Positions 20,248 to 29,939 of a stretch of 29,939 bases of DNA are shown here, piece after piece (within the stretch, counting starts at the first letter, position 1; every line of letters starts with the position of its first letter). The DNA is from Hypsibius dujardini (lineage: Eukaryota > Tardigrada > Eutardigrada > Parachela > Hypsibiidae), in contig LRSR01012760.1 in NCBI GenBank assembly GCA_001579985.1, positions 1-29,939 of the forward strand, in the 5' to 3' direction. The translations under genes were made by a program, and so were the position numbers. The notes beneath the pieces are model-generated. The model worked only from the letters and a program-made list of their open reading frames with translations. It was not told the DNA's origin and searched no databases.

Positions 20248-23200
20248 TTAGTCAGTGGCAAGCCAGAAAGTTTCAATTTGTCCCTTCCCCTTGATGTTGA
20301 CTACACCGCGGGGAGTAAGTCGTAGGTCCGGCTCGTCCTGTAAGAGTTCAGCCGTCCTCGGACTGACGTGAATTCGGCCCGGTTCGCCGTGGCTCTCCAT
20401 CCGACTGGCCGTGTTCATTGTATCGCCAAATCTAAAAAAATGTAAAGATAATTGTTAGCTTAATGTTGATCATTTAATAATTAACACAATATTATAAAAT
20501 TTACTACTAATACCGTAAAATATAACCCTTAGATTATACTCTCGCTTACCTAATTTCGTAGGTAAATTAAACTGAATTAAATTTCTTTAAAGTATACCCT
20601 GGCTTACCTACTAATTAATCAACCGATAAAATAAACATGTAAATTACTGATTTCTCAATTACATTGCTATTAAGTCATTAGCAACGTATTAATTCACTTT
20701 CAATACGGCTGCTTATTTTTCTGCTTACAGGCAATATCGCGGTGACCTTTGTCCTACAACCCCTGCGGCAATAGGTCCTGCGAAAGCAAAACAAGGGTTT
20801 CAAACAGGCAAGTCTCACCTGCTGTAATGCATCCTTAATATTTACCGGAATGCATTCCCGCGCGTAGCCTGGTCTGTCTGCGAAAATCAGACTCGGAGTA
20901 GGCTTTCATGAAAGCCAGAGACATGAAGGCCACCGCAGCTGCGTGTTTTTGACCGTTGGGAATGGGAATACCGCTCACCACCTTTTAAAATAATTCCCAG
21001 TTATTCATTCCAGGCATATTTCTTGCGGCTCTCGATCGGAACAGAAAACGACAGCAACGCCTAGTGGCTCAAATTTTTAACAAAATTGCGTTTTGACGGC
21101 CAATATGTGCCGATTTTTAACGGTTCTTCATAATTTTTTATTAGGGTGCAGAAATATGTACAGTCTGTATGTTGCAAACATCACCAATGGCTGATATTCA
21201 AAATCGCATCATCTCATTTCGGGTTGGGACTAACTTACGACATATGAATCGTTTATCGTTTCGACTTTGTAGACGTCAAACTTCGCAATCAAAACATCCA
21301 GCGTTGAGTAGACTTGGTTGAGGAAGGAAATGACGTCATAGGGACTGTTGACCAGAGCGAAATCTCCAAACCCGTCGATGTCACTAAAATAGACGGTCAC
21401 CGAATCGAACATTCTCGGGGTTACGTCTAAATTAGCTCGCAGCCTCTCCACAATAAGTCTGCCAATGAAAAAATGAACCATATTTATCTTTCTGGAAATA
21501 AATAATGATTTGCTGTAAGATTTACATACAAAATTTAAAATTACATTTAAATTTCAGCCATACCTCGGTAGCATTTCTTCCAGAAGCAGGTCACAGAGTC
21601 GTCGCTGTTCGACTAGATCCCTCGTACGTTCGCCGACTTTCGCTTCAAGATCATGCGCATGCGCTGCCAATCGTGCTAACGTTCTACTCATTAAATTGTC
21701 CTGCGCTCGTATTTGGAGCTCCGTGAAAATATCCTTTTGAACAGTATGAATAGTCGGACGCTCCAGTGGATCTTCATTGCAGCAGTTGAGAATTAGAGTG
21801 GATGTCTGGCCATGAGTCAGAACTGATTCAAACCATTTCACTGCAAATATTGTGGGTTATCGAAATACTCTGGCCTTTACTGTTTAATACAAACATAATA
21901 TTCCAGATATTTAAACCTTTAAACTGGAAACATGTTTTCGTTAGCCACTAACGAAAACTCAAAGCGAAATTTTAATTATATTATTAAGTTGCTTTTTTGA
22001 ATGTTTGTCATTTAGAACAGAATGTTTCCTGTCCTTCTGAATTATTTGCAGTGGGTTTAAAGTTGATTTTATTTTTTAATCAGTATTATTATTCTGTGTA
22101 TTTATAGTTCCTTTTAAGAGAAAAGTGGTTTATTAGCAGGACGGAAATTTGAACACGCACAAAATAGGCAACAAATTTTTTAATTATTTTGTTTAATTAG
22201 TCTAAATTGTATTTATGGAACAACTAGGAACACAGGATACTAAATTCCATCAATTTTTAATTAATTTACTCCTCGAAGAAAACACAATTTAATACTACAG
22301 AGATATCAATATTCACTTACCTAAGGGGCTTTCGTTTTGTCTGGACAGCATTTCGAGCAAGCTGTTATTCGTAAAAACCTCAAAGAGAATCACCCCTAGG
22401 GCGTAGATATCCGATTTGGCGTCCGGCATTGAGCGTCCTGTTTGCTGCTCCGGCGCGTTCCATATTGAAAACTCAAACGCCAACGGTTCCGTCCGATTGG
22501 GGGCGTTTAGCTCCATCAACTGCTCATGCCCCAGCTTGGAAATTTTCACAACAAAATGCTTGTCGATGATGCAGCACAAGCTTGACAGTTTGCCGTGTTT
22601 TCGGAATTTTGACGTATGAATATAATGCAAGCCCTGCCAAGGCATACATAATGGTAAATAAAGCCATAAATTTGTTAACTTCTCTTGCAGTATTAATTTT
22701 TTGGATGCCAGTCATATTGACTTGCCTGGATTAGATCTTGCACGAAAGACTTTTGAAACTCTCTGCTGATGATGCCCTCGTTGAGGAGGTCACGCAATGA
22801 GCCCCTTTCGCCGAAGGCTTCCAGGATGAACAGTGAAGGTGTATTGGGGATGGCAATTAGTCCGAGGAATTTTTCAATATTATTATTATAGCATCCGTGC
22901 ATCTAAAAAAACATATGAAGCTTTTGCAACTTGCAAGCAACTTTCGTCTGATATTCAAGTACGTATCAAAGTAACGTTGTAAACGTATCATTTATACATA
23001 AGTATAATATAGGATTTTTCAGAGTACGAGTATATTAAAGTTCAGAGTATATTAAACTGTGCTGCTTTGTCCAGCAGTCCTGGAATTATAGCACCAAATG
23101 ATCTGGATCTGCAGATTATGTTTTGAATTTATATGTTTCTATGTCTGCACGAATTGATAAAGTTAGGCAGAATTTCGAATTGAGTTTTTAAATTTAACGT

Positions 23201-26200
23201 TTCAAATTCTAATTATCACCATTGTTCTTCCAAGTAACTGTGATGTTTAAATTTCCCGGTTCCGAAGTTGCTTTTTTTCTTGGTATGAATTGTTCGAATT
23301 TTTATTCCTGTTCATTTACTTTTTATTACTTGCCTGCTCACGTTTTGATTCGAAATATAATGTATTATGAATTGCGTGTACACTGCGTGTCCTGATTGGT
23401 CGTACAGAAACAGTACAATTTAGGGTGGAGTTTCCGATCAGTTTAAACAGCAAAAGTCACGTGATCAGAGTTATTTTTGGAGGTGACTGTATGCAAATGT
23501 ACTGTCGTGTGCAAATATACTGTTGTATGGAAATATACTATTATATGCAAACATACAGCTATATGCAAATATACTATTATATGCAAATACACTGTTGTAT
23601 GCAAATATTTTCTTTCACCATACCTTTCTTTCACTACAGCATAATTACCAATACTTTGTTCGAATTTGTTAAATAAGCTGAGCATTTGAAATCTATTAGT
23701 AATAATAGTTTTTATTTATTTAAGCGTGGCAATGATTATTCATAAGCCGTATCGCCCCTTACAAGTTCGTGCGTTGGAATTATCGTATACTGCAAATATA
23801 TGTCGGAATAGGCAGACAGAGCTGAATGTGTTAAAATCAGACTCACCATGTCACCCAATACTACAATCCGAGGATCCGTGAACTGTGTCTTTGGGGAAAG
23901 TTTGACTTTGACAACCCAAACATCTCGGCCGCGGTACATCCAATGGCCGCCGTTTTCGATGGACGAACTGGACTTCTCCGGCAGTATAAATGATAATTTA
24001 CCTTCTGGGGTGGCCAATGGTTCCATGTCTTCAAGATTGGCAATCCATGGCCGATTCCAGAATTGTTGCTGAGACTTTTCTCGCCTAGAAGGAATGATTA
24101 GAGGTTTCGTTATACTTCGATAAATGATTGCACGTTATTCTAAAGAACACAGCTATAGTCATCCCCTTCACCCCCTTTCGCACCTCGTTTTACAATTGAC
24201 ACCCCCCTTTTCAAGTTGTATTAATTTATAATCAACTTCAGTAACATTTTGGTATGAAAGACATTTTAATATTGGATAACTAGCGGAATATAGAATGAGA
24301 ATCACAAAATATTGTTTTCTCTACTGTATTTTACAAATTCAATAGAACGTCTTTCTGTTTCAATTGAAAGTTGGTATGTTTGGAGATACGATTTTGTTTT
24401 ACGAATCTAAGTCAAAGTTGATTGTAATGGCATCCTCAATAAATTGAGACTTCCAGCTGCGATTTCTAATAACTTGAAACGTTCATCTAATACAAAATTA
24501 AACTAAACCATTAACACAAAAATCATTAGGCTAGCTTGGTTTTTAAAATTTACATTATATTTGGGAAATGGGGAAGACTATATTGTACAAAAACAAAAAG
24601 GGGGTAAATAACGTGGTACCCTATTCTAAATCTTCCTGTTTGTGAATCTTCCGGGGTTAAAATGTGAGCACAAAGAATGCCGGTACAAACCTTATAAAGA
24701 TAACTCCAATAATGAGAACAATAACGGCGACGGCTGCAACTGCGGCTGCCACGGCTGTGGTCAATGTAGCACGCGCTGTTTTCCAAACAAAGTTATCGTT
24801 AGAAATTGCACATAATATATCTTCCTTTACGATGAGTCCGGCCTATGTGTATCATCCTTTATTTTCTAGATAAATAAATTGAAATGCATTCTTTTAGCCG
24901 TAACCCATCCGGAACTCAATTTGGAATCGATGGCCATGAGCGCATCTTTTTTAGGGTTAAGGGGCAAAGCTATGGGTCAAATTTGTTTTGCGAAGTATGC
25001 ACATCCCCCCCCCCTCCTCTAACCGTCAAAAACTTCTGCCCATTCCAACGACTTTGAAATTAAATTTGGGACGAACCAGATTTAGGGAGAAATCATTTCC
25101 TTATATATTCCTAGTTCCGTTAGACGAGAGTTGCTGCTGAACAACTTTAAGCCAGAAAAAAAGGATGGCTTTGTAATATGTACGGTATGCAGGAATAGGA
25201 CGGACTCCTCGTACTGCTACATGTATCCTAAGTTGTCAACTGTCTGAACGGTAAACTTCAGTTTACTTGGTCCTACTCCTATCCTCACCCTGGTCTTTAC
25301 AAATGCCTTCAAATCCCGAATAGCCACATGCAGGCTCGTCAAGTGGAGGACCGTTGCCGACCCATTTCAGCGTGTCGTTCGCGTTCCACACAAAGATCTG
25401 CTGGACCGAATCATAACGTCCCACCCTCTGCAAACGTTGTAAAAGAGTGAGCATTCCAGTTTTAGGTTTTTTTTTAGCCAGAAGCAAGTCAGATAATCAA
25501 TCAAAACTAGAGTTTAAAAAAATTTTGCGATTCTAACACTTTAATTCAGTTACCCAATTTAATTCAATATTCCGCGTACACTACAGGAAACAATTTGTCT
25601 AGAATTCCTGAGTATTTTTTTAGAGCTACTGTAAATTGTGGTTTGGCAATTTTTCTGCCGCAAATAGTTGGACCATCTAACGTACAATTCGTATGTTCTA
25701 CATGTCTTACCTCATGCAAACCCGTTTCGTGGTTTGACATCAAAAGCACGAGGTCTGTGTGGCCTAATCCGTGAGGATCGATGTAGAACGATCCACTGGG
25801 AAATTGGAATGTTCGATTGACCATCAGCGATTTCAACCGACTTGCGCTACATAGCTGGGCATCGGTCAATGTGCCGGCTGGGTCGGCAGCCTTGGCTTCC
25901 CGCACCAGGGTGGAAAAGAGGTAGACTGTATTGAAGGTTGCACGGTTCGAGGGAAGATCCAGAGGCTGTTTGTTTAAATAAATATTCATTTTACGGCAGT
26001 TAATGAATACGAAAAGATATAAAGATGAAAAGAAGAGGTTTTGTTTACATCGATGCCCTTTTCTGTGGACGATCCATACAAAGCCATGGATCGCTGAGCA
26101 TACTGCAGGTTCCACACGGACAAATCCTGCCCAGCTGGGGATACTGTATGCAAAAATATCACCGACCGAAACAGGTCCTCGTCCTGTGAAAACGCAAGCT

Positions 26201-29200
26201 ATCATTCCATGGGTCAAGTGCCCGCGTGTTTTAGAAATTTTAACTTATTATAACACTCTAGTCTTCCGCGCTGTTTACCTCAGATAAATACAATGTGTAA
26301 TAAGTTACAGCTTCCTTTTACGTTATTTGTTCTTCATTCCTCTAGTCACAACTCACATCTTTCTTCGGCAGATTCAGCAGGGAAGGCGGGCCATAGACAT
26401 TCTGCTGAGTGGCTTGCATTACGATAAAAACCTGTCAAAAATAAGTCTTGATTTCTCCTGCAATATTTATCACAGCAAAATTTTACTAATGATACAGGGC
26501 ACACGGCACATGGCAAACTTACGTAGCTTCCAGGAACAAAGAGCCCAATTTTTTTCATCAATCTCTGTAAAAACCAGGTGCATCCGTCATCTGCTGGCTG
26601 ATAGGAAGAGTGTGACGCCGTATAGCATATCAGGACGACATTTTTTTTTAATCTACCGTAATCCTTTTATTCGAGAATAATTCGCAATTGCGAATCTTAA
26701 ATGTAAACCGAAAAGATTTACATGCTTGAGGCATTATTCAAGTTCCAAATCTAGGAGCACTTCGAAATATAGACCTACTTTTCTGATAAAAATTAAAAAT
26801 TTATTTCACCCGTAAATTCGGGCAAAGTTTTGTTTGTAGATACTTCAAAATTGTGAAATCACCAGACAATTCCATTTTCTTTCATTTTCAATGTAAAAAT
26901 GGTGGTTTTAGAACTACAATAAATGAACTTTTTTTTACCCTATGCCATTCCAAATTGGAGTTGATGGGCATCAGCCAATAAAATTTGAGGTCAGTGGGCG
27001 GAGCTATAAACCAAAACTGAACAGCTTCGCTGGAATTACCGGTCCTTGTTGAAGCATAATTAGAGCTCCGCCCATCATCTCCGAACAATATGTGGTGATG
27101 CCCATCGACTCCAAATTGAATTTTACATAGATTTAATTTAATTTAGGTGCCGAATTCATAATTACTTCAAACTATTTTTTATCGAAACTTGCCCCAAGTG
27201 AGGATCTTTAGTCCCCAACGATCTAACGACTGGCTTTTAATATAACCTTCTTGCATGACTTACCAGTATTTCGATGACCTTGGCTGTTCCCGTAAACATG
27301 AAGAACACTAAACGAAACTTTATTAATAAGAGGGCATAAACGAGGGGAGTAGAATTGTTCACATATACCTCGACTACGATCACTGGCAAGGCGCAGGGCC
27401 TTGATCTGAGACTCTTCGTCTGCCGGATCAAACTGCGTCCGTTCAATCTGGAGTGCGCCGTATCTGTCCGGACGATGGCCCAGCAACGCCTGGATGGTGT
27501 AGTAGAAAAAATCGTAGACTTCCACGCCGTTTGAAAAGGCCGAGATGATGGTGACATGGAACCATTTAAAGTACAGCAGAAGGTCCAGCACAGCCCCACC
27601 GGCGTCGTCCATCGATCCGGCCATTCCAATGGAGGTCGGCGCGACAAAAGGGTTGTACACATTGCCCGGGACTATGTTGCTGTAGACAAACAATTGTCAC
27701 GAGGAGGAAAATAATGTTCATGCGTGGCATCATTTGAACAGCTGGTCTATAGAGAAGCTTGCCACTACTGCGCATAGTGAACCAGTTCTATAGCGGGGTG
27801 GTACACGCTGGTTTTCGTCACCAGCTATGTATTTCACAATAATTGTATACAAACTTACATTGCAAACAGGAGTAGGTCCAATTCTGATAATCCGGGAAGA
27901 CATAACAATTCACGATGCCGAGAAGAACGGGAAAGGCATAAATTATACCAACAATTTGTCACAACGGACTTTTATGCGAATTGTTTTCAAAGGGATGTCG
28001 AACGGTAGGGTCAAGGTCGACGAGAAAAGTCATGTTGAAGTTTTCGTCCCCCCGTTTTTAATAATTTAGATTAACGTAAACATCTTGTCGTTTTCAAAAA
28101 CTGAATTAATTTAAAACTCGTGGCAGGGTTCGCCAGAGGAGGACTCAATTTTTAAAATCCGCCTTATGGCTGATTACAGGACCTCGTTTAGGATTCTTGC
28201 AAGCCAGAACCCGGACCCCTCATGGTAGATAAGGGAGGAGGCAAAAGAGCAATATTTATTTTTTCATAATGAAATCAAACAATCTGCCTTTTGTTTGTCA
28301 TCATTTTACAAGTTTTGGGGTGGGGTGTGGGGGGGAGGGGTTGATTTCTAAGGGCCCTTTGAGATTTCAAAACATTTTCCAATCAAATTGGGATTTTTTA
28401 AATATGTGAATTAACAGACATACCGTAAGTTCCTGCAAGTGATGAGTTATAAAACATTTTAAAAATGGTAAAAATGTGTTAAAAATACTATAACAAAAAA
28501 TGCTTTGAAATCTCGGGGGGGGAGGGGCTCTAAAATCTGATCCCTACTCCCACAAGTTTCAAGATTATCAGGCATCAAACGCCGAATTCAGTTTTGGAAA
28601 CAAAAAGCATTTTGCCCCTTTGATGACCCCCTTGGCATAGCATGAGGAGTCCAGGCTCCAACTTCTACGGCCCTTAAACTAGCCCCTGACTGATCACATG
28701 CACTCAGAGACTTGCGATGCTGACAAATACTTGAATTGTTTACAATATTTGGGCGAAGTTTTGGTACGAGGAATTAATTTGAAAGTGAATTGTTTACCTT
28801 AGCGTACTAGTTTATAGACATGTTCTACTCATACATAACACAACAGTCACACTCACCTCGAGCAAGAAATGGCATCGTGATCAAGCCTCCGCATCCTAAA
28901 CAGTGGTATTATACATGCAGGCACACCTTCCACATGGACATTAAAAGTAGCGGTACGCTCGGTCCGCAAACATTCATTCCATTTGCAGCCTAGTACACTT
29001 TATTATGCAGAAATTTCATTTATTTAAGAGTATAATAGACACGTGTAAGTCGAAAAATAATATAATCAAACCTTATCGATAAATTAATGAAAACAATCAC
29101 ATACACGCGCCCTTCGAATTATTAAAAGCCAAGCTAAACGCAAGTGGATTCAGTTAAAAAAATCGTGTGTGCGAAAAAAATCTATCTTAAGGACAACCCG

Positions 29201-29784
29201 GCGCTTTGTTTGTCTTGAAAGTTCAAGCCGGGTCGTCGAACGTGTTATCAAGGAAAAACATGTGAGTTCTTTTGTAAAACGTAGAAAAGACAAAGGTTTA
29301 CAAATTCAACCATAATTTAATAGCAAATAGTGAGTGGAGTTGCAAACTTCTACAGGTCTCGGTCAAGACGTCCGGCAACCTGTCATGAATTTCAGACTAA
29401 AACAAAGCGCCGAGCTCCCCTTAACAACTTTCAATATTACTGACCGGAATTGGTGAATGCCGCACAACGGTTGAACGACCTGGTCTGATAGTATTCCGCC
29501 GCCAGTCCCGCTGCGGCTTCATCCGAGTCGTCGCAGATTGTGTCGTTCTTATTGTACACCAACGAAACGGTGAGATTCAAGTCCTCCGCAAAGCGGGAAT
29601 TCACCGCGGTCTGCGCAATATCCAGACCCGCCCCCGTCGCCGGGAGCGCCACGCCGACGTGAACTCCAAAAGGGATTGTACTAATCAGCTCGGGATAAAT
29701 CACACTTCCCCCCACAACCACGGGACCCCAAATGGGAATCGAAATAAAAAATAACGCCAGGCCAAAGGTGCAGCAGGAAAACAT
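20248..29784 (-). CDS. Receptor guanylyl cyclase C (19 exons, 1027 aa, complete)
   Basis: Paralogue of B with the same architecture and role (ligand-gated cGMP synthesis at the plasma membrane). Exons in transcript order: 29445-29784, 28857-28895, 27859-27883, 27369-27679, 27264-27307, 26523-26564, 26357-26431, 26049-26183, 25711-25965, 25289-25427, 24691-24775, 23847-24084, 22726-22902, 22321-22633, 21564-21840, 21239-21458, 20846-20981, 20729-20777, 20248-20431; 3084 nt including TAA. The ATG at 29784 gives a strong signal peptide (MFSCCTFGLALFFISIPIW). The open frame reaches 29814, but only with a TTG start. ANF-receptor-type domain is about 30-465, TM helix about 472-496 (AVAAVAVIVLIIGVIFI), and kinase-homology domain about 510-740 with HGKLSS and KLG, so the HRD and DFG aspartates are absent. 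The coiled-coil linker is about 770-830. In the cyclase domain, about 835-1025, D858, D902, E898, C966, N973 and R977 are present. It ends FWLATD. Fourteen exon lengths are identical to B. Confidence 0.93.
22724..22725 (-). other. Non-canonical GC splice donor, intron 13 of gene C
   Basis: Exon 13 (ending DLIQ) is followed by GCAAGT. The acceptor at 22634-22636 (CCTTGGCAG) joins in frame to GLHYIHTSK. It matches the gene B junction exactly, so the GC-AG intron predates the duplication. Confidence 0.85.
23491..23608. repeat. 18-bp minisatellite, about 6.5 copies (gene C intron 12)
   Basis: Tandem units close to ATGCAAATATACTGTTGT, starting at 23491, 23509, 23527, 23545, 23563, 23581 and 23599. 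Units differ at a few positions each. Because 18 is a multiple of 3, the array is open in several frames on both strands, which creates spurious ORFs. Confidence 0.85.
26947..27119. mobile_element. Compact foldback element (gene C intron 5)
   Basis: The outer arms CCAAATTGGAGTTGATGGGCA (26950 on) and its near-exact reverse complement (27095-27115) enclose a second pair, GTGGGCGGAGCTATAA against TTAGAGCTCCGCCCATC. The whole 173 bp would fold into a long hairpin. A weakly similar sequence (AATTTGGAATCGATGGCCAT) is seen near 24916. Confidence 0.6.
27859..27883 (-). other. 25-nt microexon (exon 3) of gene C
   Basis: Acceptor ATTATCAG, donor GTAAGTTT. It encodes ELDLLLFA with split codons at both ends, aligning residue for residue with the gene B microexon. 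Length and phases are identical to B, and it restores the frame between exon 2 (28857-28895) and exon 4 (27369-27679). Confidence 0.85.
28191..28676. mobile_element. Inverted-repeat (MITE-like) element, copy 2, in gene C intron 2
   Basis: The arms at about 28191-28265 and 28600-28676 are imperfect inverted repeats (GGACCCCTCATGGTA against GGACTCCTCATGCTA, then G-rich tracts, then GGCAAAA/GAGCAA blocks). The right half aligns by eye with 740-905 (CAAGTTT, ATTATC, GCCGAATTC, GCATTTTGCCCCTTT). It contains two G-rich tracts. Confidence 0.55.
29187..29424. mobile_element. TTAA-flanked MITE, copy 3, short form (gene C intron 1)
   Basis: Begins TTAA-GGACAACCCGGCGCTTTG and ends AAAGCGCCGAGCTCCCC-TTAA. 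It is a 238-bp derivative of the family seen at 7942 and 9381, keeping both ends (TCGAACGTGTTA on the left, AACCTGTCATGAATTTCAGAC on the right) and lacking most of the interior. It sits 20 bp from the exon 1 donor of gene C. Confidence 0.7.
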
Positions 29785-29939
29785 CTCAATATTTATCACA
29801 GTTTTTGCGATCAAAAAACTCCCACAACGGTTTAAAAAAATTCACCAAAGTTATTGGTTTGGCTGTTTATCATTTAACCTTTGTATCAGTTAAATTTACA
29901 CCTGCAAGTACTGGCAACAATCATATGGACGATGATGAG

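Noticed and set aside
23425-23685. Overlapping ORFs of about 80 aa on both strands with a Met/Gln/Ile/Tyr repeat
   Set aside because: They are the 18-bp minisatellite read in frames that stay open because 18 is a multiple of 3. They are intronic in gene C.
29785-29814. Start of gene C ten codons further upstream
   Set aside because: The upstream start codon is TTG. The ATG at 29784 gives a better signal peptide and a normal eukaryotic start.

Overview
The window is from an intron-rich animal genome, probably an invertebrate. All recognisable protein-coding content is on the minus strand. It is a head-to-tail array of three paralogous receptor-type (membrane) guanylyl cyclase genes, named here by position: psi-A (1-2113, running off the left edge), B (5413-15783) and C (20248-29784). 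The host is inferred only from general features: spliceosomal introns of about 60-1100 bp, a lineage-specific receptor-cyclase cluster, a VMO-I-like secreted-protein relic, and many short inverted-repeat (MITE-like) elements. An ecdysozoan such as a tardigrade or arthropod would fit, but no marker settles this.

B and C can each be assembled by hand into 19 exons with consistent phases and an open frame from ATG to stop (1034 and 1027 aa). Both encode the classic layout: signal peptide, ANF-receptor-type extracellular ligand-binding domain, one transmembrane helix, degenerate kinase-homology domain, coiled-coil dimerisation linker and class III guanylyl cyclase domain. Fourteen of the 19 exons have exactly the same length in both genes. 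These include a 25-nt microexon and an exon followed by a GC-AG intron. psi-A has the same exon order for its first seven exons. It carries four apparent single-base deletions and two ruined splice donors, so its extracellular part looks like a pseudogene. Its kinase and cyclase parts lie outside the window.

Layout from left to right: psi-A exons 7 to 1 (1-2113), with an inverted-repeat element in intron 4; a 3.3 kb spacer (2114-5412) with one inverted-repeat element and the probable poly(A) signal of B; gene B (5413-15783), whose introns hold two TTAA-flanked MITEs in opposite orientation and two other inverted-repeat elements; a 4.5 kb spacer (15784-20247) with a broken VMO-I-like gene at 19323-19702; gene C (20248-29784), whose introns hold a third TTAA-flanked MITE, a second copy of the psi-A intron element, a compact foldback element and an 18-bp minisatellite.

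Functionally, B and C should be cell-surface receptors that make cGMP on binding an extracellular ligand. The metal-binding aspartates, the guanine-selecting Glu/Cys pair and the transition-state Asn/Arg are all visible. Their metal-site motifs differ from the family consensus (SDIDGFGD for SDIVGFT, ETIND for ETIGD), which marks them as a divergent subfamily. All exon boundaries were derived by reading splice consensus, phase and paralogue comparison by eye. No alignment or database search was run.
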